36,058 nucleotides of DNA from Cytophagales bacterium. Lineage in GTDB: Bacteria > Bacteroidota > Bacteroidia > Cytophagales > Cyclobacteriaceae. Within the stretch, counting starts at the first letter, position 1; each line of letters starts with the position of its first letter. The stretch spans positions 1-36,058 of the forward strand of contig JADBYK010000083.1 of NCBI GenBank assembly GCA_020403045.1, read 5' to 3'. The notes under the pieces are model-generated. The model was not told the DNA's origin and did no database searches. It saw only the letters and a program-made list of their open reading frames with translations. The translations under genes and the position numbers were made by a program. Positions 22,698 to 31,744 of this stretch are shown here, in pieces.

Positions 22698-24260
22698 ATG
22701 AAGACAAGAAAGATTGACTTTACCGATACTCACGCATTTAGTCCCTTTTTTCTCGATTACATCAATCAAAAAGATACCCTTAAAAAATTCTATTCGCGAT
22801 TTCCTTCTGTTGCAAGCTTCGAAGATCAAATCAAAGAGAAAGCTGCATTTCCTCAAGAAAAACGATTGTCGCTGATGCACGAATTAACGAGGCAATACAG
22901 CAATTTGACTATCAACGAAAAAGTAAAGCAGAACATAGCGTCTTTGGGTGACTCCAAAACGTTTACTGTTACTACCGGTCATCAATTAAATATTTTTACC
23001 GGTCCTCTTTATTTCATTTACAAGATTATCACGGTAATCAACGCGTGCAAAGAACTAAAGGCAGCCTATCCGGCCTATCATTTTGTGCCGGTTTATTGGA
23101 TGGCTTCTGAAGACCATGATTATGAAGAGATCAAATATTTTCGCTTGTACGGAAAAAAATATGTTTGGAGTACCGAACAGCAAGGCGCAGTAGGCAGATT
23201 TCACACGAAAGAATTAAAGAATCTTTTTAATGAAATACCTGGAGAAATATCCCTTTTCAAGGAGGCCTATACGAAGAGTACAAATCTATCGCAAGCCGTG
23301 CGTCAGTACGTCAATGCATTATTCGGTAGAGAAGGGTTGGTGGTAGTAGATGCCGACAATCGCGAATTGAAAAAATGGTTCGCGCATGTTATCAAGGATG
23401 ACCTGGTTAAACATAGCGCAAAGTCTTTGGTTGATCAATACTCACAAGAACTTCAAAGCTGCGGCTATCATACACAAGTCAACGCCCGTGAGATAAACTT
23501 TTTTTACTTGATTGATGGGCTGCGAAGTCGGTTAGAAAAAACCGCTGACGGGTTTCAAGTAGTAGACTCAACGTTGAAATTTTCAAATGCAGAAGTGGAG
23601 AAAATGATTTTGGAGGAACCCGAAAAATTTAGCCCCAATGTTGTTTTGCGTCCTTTGTACCAAGAGATAATCTTACCTAACCTGGCCTATTGCGGTGGCC
23701 CGGCCGAGTTGGTGTATTGGCTCCAGTTGAAAGGTGTGTTCGAGAAATTCGAAACTCCTTTTCCTATTCTTCTCCCACGATCTTTTGCGATGGTGATGGA
23801 TGAGCCAACGATGAAAAAATTTGAAAAAACAAAATTAGAGATCAAGGATTTATTCGAAGAGAAAAACTATTTATTTAATCATTGGATTGCGCAGAATAGC
23901 AATCATCAACTTTCGTTAGGCAAAGAATTAGAAACCATTCAACATATCCTGAATGAAGTAAAACAACGCGCCACCAAAATTGATGCAACGCTTTCGAAAT
24001 TCGTTGGCGCGGAAACTCAAAGGGCCGTCAACGGGCTAGAGAAAATCGAGAAGAAAATGCTACGGGCAGAAAAGCGTCTACATGCTGACAAACTTCGACA
24101 AATTGAAGCCGTGAAGGATTCGCTATTTCCAAACGGAAGTTTACAAGAACGAACCGACAATTTTCTAAACTTCTATCAAAGTGATCCGTCTTTCATCCGG
24201 AAAGCGATCGATCATCTCGCACCATTTGATTTTAAGTTCAATGTGCTGATCTATGACTAA
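22698..24260 (+). CDS. bshC: Bacillithiol synthase BshC (cysteine-adding enzyme)
   Basis: BshC joins cysteine to GlcN-malate, the last step of bacillithiol synthesis. The 520 residues are the usual family length. Characteristic blocks are TVTTGHQLNIFTGPLYFIYK (about 92-111), VPVYWMASEDHDYEEI and NLAYCGGPAELVYWLQLK, followed by a C-terminal coiled coil (about 415-475). bshA and bshB are not in this window. It overlaps the next gene by eight bases, suggesting a two-gene operon with 5-formyl-THF cyclo-ligase. Confidence 0.95.
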   Translation: MKTRKIDFTDTHAFSPFFLDYINQKDTLKKFYSRFPSVASFEDQIKEKAAFPQEKRLSLMHELTRQYSNLTINEKVKQNIASLGDSKTFTVTTGHQLNIFTGPLYFIYKIITVINACKELKAAYPAYHFVPVYWMASEDHDYEEIKYFRLYGKKYVWSTEQQGAVGRFHTKELKNLFNEIPGEISLFKEAYTKSTNLSQAVRQYVNALFGREGLVVVDADNRELKKWFAHVIKDDLVKHSAKSLVDQYSQELQSCGYHTQVNAREINFFYLIDGLRSRLEKTADGFQVVDSTLKFSNAEVEKMILEEPEKFSPNVVLRPLYQEIILPNLAYCGGPAELVYWLQLKGVFEKFETPFPILLPRSFAMVMDEPTMKKFEKTKLEIKDLFEEKNYLFNHWIAQNSNHQLSLGKELETIQHILNEVKQRATKIDATLSKFVGAETQRAVNGLEKIEKKMLRAEKRLHADKLRQIEAVKDSLFPNGSLQERTDNFLNFYQSDPSFIRKAIDHLAPFDFKFNVLIYD

Positions 24261-24831
24261 AGTGGAGGCTCGAAAAGCATTTCTTCAGAAGAGGCTTGCC
24301 CTATCCGAGGGTGCCTACCAGCAACTTAATTTTCAACTTTACAATCAGTTCTTTGCTCAAATTGACCTTTCTTTCATCAAGTGCATTCATATTTTCTTGC
24401 CCATCGAAAACAAAAAAGAACCCGATACGTGGCCAATCATTGATCGAATTCGGAGAGAATTCCCACACGTTCGTATTTCAATCCCTAAAGTGGTTGGCGA
24501 TCAGTTGGAAAACATCTATTTCGAAGGGCTTCATCAACTCAAAAAAAATAATTGGGGAATATTGGAGCCAGAACAGGGAGTTCCTACTCCCACTGAAAAA
24601 ATAGAAATGGTATTGGTGCCGCTATTGGCGTTTGATAAGTCGGGAAATAGGGTGGGGTACGGAAAAGGATTTTATGATCAGTTTCTAGCAGAGTGCCGAA
24701 TCCGCTGTCAGCGAGTCGGAATTTCATTTTTCCCGCCAATAGACGTGATTGAAGATGTAGATGAAAATGACATTGTGCTTAGCCATTGTATTACGCCACG
24801 TCAATTTTTTGCTTTCGGCAATATGCTTTGA
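24253..24831 (+). CDS. 5-formyltetrahydrofolate cyclo-ligase
   Basis: This 192-residue enzyme converts 5-formyl-THF to 5,10-methenyl-THF using ATP. Family features are the N-terminal basic substrate residues (KVEARKAFLQKR), IHIFLPIENKKEPDT, MVLVPLLAFDKSGNRVGYGK and the signature GYGKGFYDQFL at 135-145. The start overlaps the bshC stop by eight bases, so its translation probably depends on bshC. Confidence 0.93.
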   Translation: MTKVEARKAFLQKRLALSEGAYQQLNFQLYNQFFAQIDLSFIKCIHIFLPIENKKEPDTWPIIDRIRREFPHVRISIPKVVGDQLENIYFEGLHQLKKNNWGILEPEQGVPTPTEKIEMVLVPLLAFDKSGNRVGYGKGFYDQFLAECRIRCQRVGISFFPPIDVIEDVDENDIVLSHCITPRQFFAFGNML

Positions 24832-24878
24832 TTTTGAATATCTAATAGGTAATTTTAATAACTAATTCTTGCATCCCT

Positions 24879-25157
24879 GTGAAAAACGAGGAGAAAATAA
24901 TTGAATTATTGGCTGAATATCTTCAAAAGACCGATAGAATTTTAGATCGGCTAGATAGCCATGACCATTTGTTTGAAGAAATCTTAAAACGAATCGATGC
25001 CAGTTCACAGCAGATTCATCAATTACAAACCGAAACTAAAGAACTACGAAGTGAGTCACTTAAGCATGAAATCAAAAACGATGTTCTACTGAGAGAGATA
25101 TTGTCTATCTCCAAACGGGCAATGACTTTGGAGGAAAAGAATAATCTTTTTGGTTAA
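24879..25157 (+). CDS. Small coiled-coil protein of unknown function
   Basis: This 92-residue reading frame starts with GTG (24879), preceded by weak leader sequence. The protein is charged and helical, with heptad patterns from about residue 5 to 75 (LAEYLQKTDRILDRLD ... LQTETKELRSESLKHEI). No cysteines, signal or membrane segment. I do not recognise a family. It lies 47 bases after the cyclo-ligase and converges on aguA with a four-base gap. The clean amphipathic pattern supports a real gene. Confidence 0.6.
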   Translation: MKNEEKIIELLAEYLQKTDRILDRLDSHDHLFEEILKRIDASSQQIHQLQTETKELRSESLKHEIKNDVLLREILSISKRAMTLEEKNNLFG

Positions 25158-25161
25158 CAAA

Positions 25162-26196
25162 TTATGCCGCTGGCTCTTGCTGGCTCAAGCAATGAAAAGA
25201 CCCCAATCCCCAAATTATATCGGTTGAGTCCAGGCCAACCACTTTCCTATCCGGAAAGCATGCTTGAAGAATAGTCAATGCTCTATCATCGTTTTTATCT
25301 CTGAAGGTCGGTACCACTACGTACTTGTTGGCAATATAAAAATTGGCGTAAGACGCTGGCAATCGTTGGTCTTCATACACTACGGGAGCTGGCATCGGCA
25401 ATTCAATAATATTTAATGGCTTGCCGTCCTCCAGGCGGAGTGTTTTCAGTTCTTTTAAATTGTCTTGCAAGATTTCGTAATTTTCATCGCCCTTGTTTTC
25501 TTCTACAATGGTGACAACCGTATCGCTATTCACAAAACGGGTGAGGTCATCGATGTGACCATCAGTATCATCTCCGATAATGCCATCGCCCAACCAAAAA
25601 ATGTGATTTACTCCGTAATAATTTATTAAGTACTCTTCAATTTGCGATTGATTTAGATGGGGATTGCGATTCGGATTGAGTAAACAAGCACGTGTAGTTA
25701 ATAGCGTTCCATTGCCGTTAAATTCTACCGAGCCTCCTTCCATCACAATACCTGGATGAGCCACTGGAATGTTGTAGTTCTTTGCAATCAAAGTAGGAAT
25801 CACATCATCTAAATCAAAGGGAGGATACTTTCCGCCCCAGGCGTTGTAGCCCCAGTCCACGATCATTTTCTTTTTCTCCGCTGGATTAATCAAAAATGCT
25901 GGACCGTGGTCACGGCACCAGGCATCGTTGGTGGGGTGAAAAAAGAAATCGATGTTTTTAAAATCCGCCCCTACTTTTTCCAGATGGGATACGGCAAAAT
26001 GCTTCATCTTCTCATCGGCCACATTGATGTTTACTTTCTCACCCTCCGCCACCAACTTGATGAATTGGGCATACACAGGAAATATCGAATCAATTTTTCC
26101 TGGCCAAGAGGCTTCTTTGTGCGGCCAGCTTAGCCATGTAGCAGTGTGTGGAGCAAATTCTGCGGGGAAGTGGTAGCCTAGTTTCTTAGGGGTCAT
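25162..26196 (-). CDS. aguA: Agmatine deiminase
   Basis: AguA hydrolyses agmatine to N-carbamoylputrescine and ammonia. The 344 residues belong to the peptidyl-arginine-deiminase-like fold with the catalytic set in NDAWCRDHGP (D97 region), DDTDGHIDD (H214) and the nucleophile C336 in LGSFHCLSQQEP. EGGSVEFNGNGTLLTT is also conserved. The gene lies 60 bases downstream of aguB on the same strand; the two make consecutive steps to putrescine. The arginine decarboxylase that would supply agmatine is not in this window. Confidence 0.93.
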   Translation of the reverse strand: MTPKKLGYHFPAEFAPHTATWLSWPHKEASWPGKIDSIFPVYAQFIKLVAEGEKVNINVADEKMKHFAVSHLEKVGADFKNIDFFFHPTNDAWCRDHGPAFLINPAEKKKMIVDWGYNAWGGKYPPFDLDDVIPTLIAKNYNIPVAHPGIVMEGGSVEFNGNGTLLTTRACLLNPNRNPHLNQSQIEEYLINYYGVNHIFWLGDGIIGDDTDGHIDDLTRFVNSDTVVTIVEENKGDENYEILQDNLKELKTLRLEDGKPLNIIELPMPAPVVYEDQRLPASYANFYIANKYVVVPTFRDKNDDRALTILQACFPDRKVVGLDSTDIIWGLGSFHCLSQQEPAA

Positions 26197-26256
26197 AAGT
26201 TTCAGGTTTCCAGTTCCCTGTTACCGGTAACCGGCAACCTGTAACTGGCAACTAAT
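26197..26256. repeat. Degenerate short inverted/tandem repeat between aguB and aguA
   Basis: The spacer is built from variants of CCAGTT, CCTGTTACC, GGTAACC, GGCAACC and TGTAACTGGCAAC, centred on the perfect 12-bp palindrome GTTACCGGTAAC (about 26221-26232). It resembles a degenerate tandem of short units on both strands and would form a hairpin in the aguB-aguA transcript. Confidence 0.6.
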
Positions 26257-27135
26257 TTAGTCTTCGTCAATAAATCTTTTTGTAATTGGCTGATAGGAAT
26301 CGATTCGTCTGTCGCGCATGAAGGGCCAGTGCACACGCACGCTGTCGGTTTTATTCAAATCAATTTCCGTGACGTTCACCTCTTCATTTTCATGGGATGC
26401 CTTATAAAGGATTGTTCCTAAGGGATTGGCAATAAATGAGCCGCCCCAAAATTTCATAGCGCCATTTTGTTCGAAGCCTACTCGGTTCACACTCACTACA
26501 TGTAAGCCATTGGCTACAGCATGACTACGTTGAATGGTTTGCCACGCACCGTACTGCTCTGTATTGGTGGCTTCATCTTGCGAAGTAGCCCATCCAATAG
26601 CGGTAGGGTAAAATAAAACTTCCGCACCCATCAAGGCCGTAATGCGAGAAGCTTCCGGATACCATTGATCCCAACAAATCAATACGCCAATGGTGGCGAA
26701 CTTGGTTTTAAAAACTTTGTATCCAAGATCGCCCGGAGTAAAATAGAATTTCTCATAGTAAGAGGGGTCGTCTGGGATGTGCATCTTGCGATACTTGCCT
26801 AAGTATGCGCCATCTGCATCTAGCACGGCAGTAGTGTTATGATAAATTCCCTGCGTTCGTTTTTCAAATAGGGAGGCAATGATTACCACTCCCAATTCTT
26901 TTGCCAATGATGCCAGCGAATCAGTAGACGGGCCGGGAATTGCTTCGGCCAATTTAAAGTGTTCGTAATCTTCTGTATCGCAGAAATACAAAGAAGTAAA
27001 TAATTCCTGAAGGCAAACTATTTGCGCTCCCTTGCTAGCAGCTTCGCGAATTTTCTCCTTTGCCTTCTGTAAGTTTTCAGAAGGGCTTTTGGTGCAGCTC
27101 ATCTGCACAGTTCCAATTTTAACTGGTTTGCTCAC
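26257..27135 (-). CDS. aguB: N-carbamoylputrescine amidase
   Basis: AguB converts N-carbamoylputrescine to putrescine, CO2 and ammonia. The 292-residue C-N hydrolase has the nitrilase triad E44 (CLQELFTSLYF), K117 (KYRKMHIPDDP) and C154 (VLICWDQWYPEASR). The IPDDPSYYEKFYFTPGD segment is typical of AguB rather than other nitrilases. It is the first gene of the aguB-aguA pair. A clear -7 box lies upstream. Confidence 0.94.
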   Translation of the reverse strand: MSKPVKIGTVQMSCTKSPSENLQKAKEKIREAASKGAQIVCLQELFTSLYFCDTEDYEHFKLAEAIPGPSTDSLASLAKELGVVIIASLFEKRTQGIYHNTTAVLDADGAYLGKYRKMHIPDDPSYYEKFYFTPGDLGYKVFKTKFATIGVLICWDQWYPEASRITALMGAEVLFYPTAIGWATSQDEATNTEQYGAWQTIQRSHAVANGLHVVSVNRVGFEQNGAMKFWGGSFIANPLGTILYKASHENEEVNVTEIDLNKTDSVRVHWPFMRDRRIDSYQPITKRFIDED

Positions 27136-27155
27136 GTAACCTTGATTTAAAGCCG

Positions 27156-27163
27156 CAAAGTTA
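27156..27163 (-). promoter_or_regulatory. -7 box of the aguB-aguA operon
   Basis: TAACTTTG followed by C on the minus strand matches TAnnTTTG exactly, 20 bases before the aguB start. Confidence 0.5.
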
Positions 27164-27195
27164 AAGGTTAACGCTAAATTCCTACATTAAATTTT

Positions 27196-29100
27196 TTATG
27201 GGTTTACTCCCTTGAGATTCGCATCCAAAAACTTTAATACTTCTTCTGAGGCCTTGATATTGTTTTCCTTTTTTACAAACCCGTGGCCTTCATCGGGGAA
27301 AATAACATATTCTACTTTCACACCATTTTTACGCGCGTTCGCCACAATCTCATCGGACTCGACCTGAAGTACCCTTGGATCATTGCTTCCCTGCAATACG
27401 ATAAACGGCTTGGTGATTTTATCGGTGTGAAAGAGTGGTGACTTTGCATAGAGCGCAACGGAATCAGCAGAGGTAGGATCTCCAAGTTCGGTATACAACG
27501 CCTTGCGTTGCGCTTCCCACCAAGATGGAATGCTGCGCAATGTTCGGATCCAATTGGTCACTCCAAAAAGATTTACACCCACTTTAAATTCTTCGGGAGC
27601 AAACGTGAGGGCAGCCATTACCATATAGCCACCATAGCTGCCTCCGTAAATACCAATTTTATCTGCATCGATGTAGGGCAGCGAAGCCAATAGTTTTTTT
27701 GATTCGACACAGTCACGCAAATCTTCGTTGCCATGTTTGCGATCATCAGCAGCAAAAAATGTTTTTCCGTAGCCTGAACTTCCGCGGTTGTTAACTGCCA
27801 ACACCGCATAGCCATGATTGACCAAGTGCTGAAGCGCAGCCGAATAATTTAAGCGAGTTTGTCCGCCCGGGCCTCCATGGATCCAGAGTAAGGCAGGCAC
27901 CTTTTGGCCTTCTTTAATTCCTTTGGGTTTATAGAGCAGGCAAGGAATTTCCAGCCCATCAAACGATTTGAACCGCACCACTTCGCCAGCGACCAAATCG
28001 TTCGGGTCAATCTCCTTCGTCATGGAATTAGTCAATTGCTTCACCTCTTTGGTGTCGAAATTACAGACAAACAAGTTGCTGGGCGACTTTGAACTGCTTA
28101 CGTAAAAGGACATCAATTTCTCGCTATCTGATATATTGACACCCGTGATGTCTCCTTCGGGCAAACCTTCTACGGAAACGAGTTTACCTCCGTCTTGCTC
28201 ATTATAAATTTTTATTTCAGTACGTGCATCATTATTGATGGCCACTACCCTATACTTTCCGTTGCGTGATAGATAAGCATACATAATATCCCAAGGTGCT
28301 TCTTCTACTTTTTTCTTTTCGCCCGTTGCAATATCATAACTGGCCAGGTACATGAATTCGCTGCCCTCATCGGTGAGGTAAAAAAGTGTCTTGCCGTCCA
28401 AACTGAAGTACTGAGCGTTGTATTGCGCATCTCCTTCATGTTTACTCAACAAATTCAGCTTACCTGATTGCGTATCGAGCAGATACATGTTTGAATTATT
28501 GGTGGTAATGGTTTCGCTCAGCGCGATGTAGCGATCATCGTTCGACATCACATCTGGATTCAACCCTTTTTCATTTTTGTAAACAAGTGTAGCTGGATAC
28601 ACCTTTGTTTCCCCTCCGGCAACTTGAACATTGTACAGATCAAAAAATTTCTTGTCTCTGCTGTTTGACGTGTAGTACATCAATTTCTTATTGTAGCTCC
28701 ATCCGCCAACCTGGGCTTTTGCGGTACTGTCCTGGATTAGATCAATAACGGAACCATCTTGGTTACGCACATACAAATGATTGATTTCATTGCCGCCCTT
28801 ATCACTGGTGTAAAGCATTCGGTCATCGTTCGGAAAATAAGACTGGCTGAAAATGGCGTTATCTGTAGAGGCAGTCAATTGCTTTTCAATTCCGGTCTTC
28901 AAATCAATTTCGTAGGCATTGAAAATCCCGGTAGACTTACTGTTGTAAACTAGCTTGCTTTCATCGGGTGAAAAGGAGCCTCCATTGATTTGGACGATGT
29001 CCATAAACTGATTGACCGAATATTTTTTAGTCGTTACTTCTTTCGGGGCATTGCAGCCCAAAACTAATACGGAAATAAGGGCAAGGCATACTTTTTTCAT
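27196..29100 (-). CDS. S9-family prolyl oligopeptidase-like peptidase, lipoprotein
   Basis: This is a 634-residue serine peptidase. The N-terminus MKKVCLALISVLVLGC is a lipoprotein signal (C16), so it is membrane-anchored in the envelope. Residues about 30-360 form a WD/beta-propeller of the TolB/DPP type, and about 375-630 form the alpha/beta hydrolase domain with S488 in GGSYGGYM, D574 in QGSNDPRV and H606 in DEGHGF. The frame is open to 29154, but the ATG at 29098-29100 gives the intact lipobox signal. It probably cleaves dipeptides or short peptides from imported oligopeptides. Confidence 0.92.
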   Translation of the reverse strand: MKKVCLALISVLVLGCNAPKEVTTKKYSVNQFMDIVQINGGSFSPDESKLVYNSKSTGIFNAYEIDLKTGIEKQLTASTDNAIFSQSYFPNDDRMLYTSDKGGNEINHLYVRNQDGSVIDLIQDSTAKAQVGGWSYNKKLMYYTSNSRDKKFFDLYNVQVAGGETKVYPATLVYKNEKGLNPDVMSNDDRYIALSETITTNNSNMYLLDTQSGKLNLLSKHEGDAQYNAQYFSLDGKTLFYLTDEGSEFMYLASYDIATGEKKKVEEAPWDIMYAYLSRNGKYRVVAINNDARTEIKIYNEQDGGKLVSVEGLPEGDITGVNISDSEKLMSFYVSSSKSPSNLFVCNFDTKEVKQLTNSMTKEIDPNDLVAGEVVRFKSFDGLEIPCLLYKPKGIKEGQKVPALLWIHGGPGGQTRLNYSAALQHLVNHGYAVLAVNNRGSSGYGKTFFAADDRKHGNEDLRDCVESKKLLASLPYIDADKIGIYGGSYGGYMVMAALTFAPEEFKVGVNLFGVTNWIRTLRSIPSWWEAQRKALYTELGDPTSADSVALYAKSPLFHTDKITKPFIVLQGSNDPRVLQVESDEIVANARKNGVKVEYVIFPDEGHGFVKKENNIKASEEVLKFLDANLKGVNP

Positions 29101-29178
29101 AGATGTCGAAATTTTAGAAAACGAATGTAGTAAGAAAAGAGATGTCATCAACACAGCCGGTGATGTACGGTGTAAAGT

Positions 29179-30057
29179 CTACTTTCGATTCGCCAGATAA
29201 ACACCGCCCAAAATGGCCACCATACCGATAAAATGACCAACGTACAGTTTCTCTCCGTCAACCACACCCCACATGACCGACACAACGGGGATCAGGTAAG
29301 TTACTGATGCAGTAAACAGCGGAGATGAAATCTGGAGCATTTTGTTGAAAATCAAATTGGCAATGGCTGTGCTCATCAATGCCAAAATCACAATGAATCC
29401 GGCCGCCTGCCACGCACCTTCCTGTGAAATTAACTTCTGAGTAAAATCCGTAAAGCCAAAGAGATAAATAAAAGCGAAAGGACCGATGAGCAAAAGTGAA
29501 ACGCTGGTGACCGTCATTGAACCAAGACCCTCAACTTTGAACTTTAAAAAATTAACATTGGCTCCGTACAATGCACAAGCCAGCACTACCAACAACGCAT
29601 ATGCATTGAAGCCCCCAAGGTCGCCTTCTGCGCGAGCCAACGCTAGTATAACTGCCCCGCCTAACGAAACCAACAAACCAAAAATGGCAAATCCGCGAAA
29701 GCGTTGATGAAAGAAGAGTACGCCCATCACCACCGCCCATACTGGCGACAGTGTGTTCAAGATTCCGGTGACTGAACTTTGTAGACGAGTTTGCGCCAAC
29801 GCAAACAAAAATGCAGGAATGAAAATGCCCATCATGCCTGAAAGGAATAATTTAAGGTGATCGCCTTTCTTCAATTCTTTCCAGCGAACGAAGGCAAACG
29901 GCAATAGAAAAACAGAAGCAGCCGCCACGCGCAACGAGCCAACCTCAGCCGGAGAAAAAACTTTGAGCCCTTGTTTGATCAGGATAAATGAGGTGCCCCA
30001 GATCAACGCCAGCAAAATCAATAGAAAAACGGCTGTACTTTTTTTATTTTCTGACAT
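29179..30057 (-). CDS. EamA/DMT-superfamily transporter
   Basis: The 292-residue inner-membrane protein has about ten hydrophobic helices in two EamA repeats (roughly 5-140 and 150-288). ALIWGTSFILIKQGL at the N-terminus is typical of drug/metabolite exporters. The substrate is unknown. It lies 78 bases upstream of the S9 peptidase gene and seven bases downstream of the RelE-like toxin gene on the same strand, so read-through from the toxin locus is possible. Confidence 0.9.
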   Translation of the reverse strand: MSENKKSTAVFLLILLALIWGTSFILIKQGLKVFSPAEVGSLRVAAASVFLLPFAFVRWKELKKGDHLKLFLSGMMGIFIPAFLFALAQTRLQSSVTGILNTLSPVWAVVMGVLFFHQRFRGFAIFGLLVSLGGAVILALARAEGDLGGFNAYALLVVLACALYGANVNFLKFKVEGLGSMTVTSVSLLLIGPFAFIYLFGFTDFTQKLISQEGAWQAAGFIVILALMSTAIANLIFNKMLQISSPLFTASVTYLIPVVSVMWGVVDGEKLYVGHFIGMVAILGGVYLANRK

Positions 30058-30064
30058 CTGAAAT

Positions 30065-30391
30065 CTAATTAAGCGCTTTCAGCCTATCGCGTATGGCATT
30101 CAGTGAAATGCTATCAATTTCTGATTTGTCGTAGATAGCAATAAGAAAAATTTCTTCATCAATTATCTGAATATAAGTGATGACACGAGCACCACCAGAT
30201 TTTCCTTTTCCTTTGGATGTAATTGCCAATCGCACCTTAAAGCAATTCGAACCTAAAGGGGTTCCCGATTTCGGGCTTTTAGCTAATGATACGAATAGGG
30301 CAGAAATATCTTTTTTAAGGGAAGGATATTTTTTTGCAAGATTCTTAAGTTCTTTTTCAAAAGGTGGTGTAGGGACAATCTTAAAGCTCAT
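30065..30391 (-). CDS. RelE/ParE-superfamily toxin
   Basis: This is a 108-residue basic protein with the RelE fold pattern: FEKELKNLAKKYPSLKKDI, then the GTPLGSNCFKVRLAI strand, then KGKSGGARVITYIQI and FLIAIYDKSE. This layout matches RelE/HigB-type mRNA interferases. It overlaps the upstream antitoxin gene by 11 bases, a normal arrangement for such a pair. Target and activity are inferred from family. Confidence 0.87.
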   Translation of the reverse strand: MSFKIVPTPPFEKELKNLAKKYPSLKKDISALFVSLAKSPKSGTPLGSNCFKVRLAITSKGKGKSGGARVITYIQIIDEEIFLIAIYDKSEIDSISLNAIRDRLKALN

Positions 30392-30608
30392 CGAGCAATT
30401 CGTTAATCGACTTGGCCTTCACTTTACCTTTTTTATACTTATTTATGAACCCAACTGACTCCTCAATATCCGTCAACAACTGTTTTTCCTTGAAGGTGAT
30501 TTTTTGCTTGCTTGGGTCAATCACTTCCACGAAAGACATTTCATTAAGCAACTCTTTCAAAAAAGGAACCTTACTTCTTTTTTTAATATTTAGTATTAGC
30601 TGAGTCAT
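30381..30608 (-). CDS. Antitoxin of the RelE-like toxin
   Basis: This is a 75-residue helical protein (MTQLILNIKKRSKVPFLKEL ... SINELLDEL). I do not recognise a named antitoxin family, but size, acidic C-terminal tail and 11-base overlap with the toxin gene support the assignment. The N-terminal LNIKKRSKVPFLKELLNEM could fold as a ribbon-helix-helix. A perfect palindrome overlaps its start codon, and a -7 box lies just upstream. Confidence 0.8.
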   Translation of the reverse strand: MTQLILNIKKRSKVPFLKELLNEMSFVEVIDPSKQKITFKEKQLLTDIEESVGFINKYKKGKVKAKSINELLDEL

Positions 30609-30615
30609 AATTATG
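30606..30615 (-). promoter_or_regulatory. Palindromic operator at the antitoxin start
   Basis: CATAATTATG is a perfect 10-bp palindrome whose last three bases are the antitoxin ATG. Its position between the -7 box (30620-30627) and the coding region suits autorepression by the antitoxin, by analogy with other RelE-type loci. Confidence 0.45.
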
Positions 30616-30619
30616 TGAA

Positions 30620-30627
30620 CAAAGGTA
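30620..30627 (-). promoter_or_regulatory. -7 box of the RelE-type toxin-antitoxin operon
   Basis: TACCTTTG on the minus strand matches TAnnTTTG exactly, 11 bases before the antitoxin start, giving a leader of about five bases. Confidence 0.5.
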
Positions 30628-30669
30628 ATAATTTATAGGGATGTTATTGAAAAGTGAAAGCGCGAACGA

Positions 30670-31665
30670 CTAAGCGATAACCTCTTGCGGAGAATAAACA
30701 TCTGCAACCTCGTTCAGGATTTGATTCACTTCTTCAATAGTTGGTGCCTCGACCAACTGCATTCTAAAGGGCTTGAAGTCAGGTACACCTTTAAAATAAT
30801 TGGTATAGTGCCTGCGCATTTCAAAGATGCCTAGTTTTTCTCCCTTCCAGCGAATGGAGAAATCTAAATGTTTGCGAGTGACTTCAATTCGATCGGTGAG
30901 TGTGGGCGGTGGTAAATGCTCACCGGTTTTGATAAAATGTTTTACTCCGTTGAAAAACCAAGGTGCACCAATGGCTGCGCGACCGATCATCACACCATCT
31001 ACTCCATATCTGTTTTTATACTCTACCACTTTTTCAGCTGAATCAATATCGCCATTGCCAAAAATAGGAATGTGCATGCGAGGATTATCTTTGATCTGCC
31101 CAATCAATGTCCAGTCGGCAAAGCCCTTGTACATCTGCACGCGCGTGCGCCCGTGAACCGTCAATGCCTTGATGCCGATGTCTTGTAGGCGTTCCGCTAC
31201 CTCCACAATATTTTTTGTGTTGTCGTCCCAGCCTAGGCGCGTTTTTACGGTGACGGGCAAGTGTGTCGCCTTTACAATATCTGCTGTCATCTGCACCATC
31301 TTAGGAATATCCTGCAACAACGCAGCCCCCGCACCGCGGCAAGCCACCGCTTTGACGGGACAACCGTAATTGATATCAATTAAATCTGGGTTTACTTCTG
31401 TAGCAATTTTTGCAGACTCGACCATGTTGCCAATATCGCCTCCAAAAAGTTGGATGCCGATTGGTCTTTCATATTCGAAAATATCCAGTTTTTGACGACT
31501 CTTGGCAGCATCACGAATCAACCCTTCCGAAGAAATAAATTCGGTGTACATCAAATCGGCACCACCTTCTTTGCACACGGCACGAAAGGGTGGATCGCTC
31601 ACATCCTCCATGGGTGCAAGTAGAAGGGGAAATTCGCCTAAATCTATGTTTCCGATCTTCGCCAC
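30670..31665 (-). CDS. dusB: tRNA-dihydrouridine synthase
   Basis: This FMN enzyme reduces uridines in the tRNA D-loop. The 331 residues form a TIM barrel (MEDVSDPPFRAVCKE, IQLFGGD, DINYGCPVKAVACRGAGAAL with catalytic C102, VKTRLGWDD, LTVHGRTR, FGNGDID, GVMIGRAAIGAPW) followed by a helical C-terminal domain. The combination fits DusB. The gene stands alone and diverges from the CPBP protease gene. Confidence 0.95.
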   Translation of the reverse strand: MAKIGNIDLGEFPLLLAPMEDVSDPPFRAVCKEGGADLMYTEFISSEGLIRDAAKSRQKLDIFEYERPIGIQLFGGDIGNMVESAKIATEVNPDLIDINYGCPVKAVACRGAGAALLQDIPKMVQMTADIVKATHLPVTVKTRLGWDDNTKNIVEVAERLQDIGIKALTVHGRTRVQMYKGFADWTLIGQIKDNPRMHIPIFGNGDIDSAEKVVEYKNRYGVDGVMIGRAAIGAPWFFNGVKHFIKTGEHLPPPTLTDRIEVTRKHLDFSIRWKGEKLGIFEMRRHYTNYFKGVPDFKPFRMQLVEAPTIEEVNQILNEVADVYSPQEVIA

Positions 31666-31720
31666 GTTTGATTATTCGTTTAAAACAGCGTTGTTTGCGC
31701 CTATTCCGCATAAGCGGCTA

Positions 31721-31728
31721 CAAAATTA
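31721..31728 (-). promoter_or_regulatory. -7 box of dusB
   Basis: TAATTTTG on the minus strand matches TAnnTTTG exactly, about 55 bases before the dusB ATG. The leader contains a small hairpin, CCGC-TTAT-GCGG, at about 31708-31719. Confidence 0.45.
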
Positions 31729-31744
31729 ACCATTTTATCGCCTC

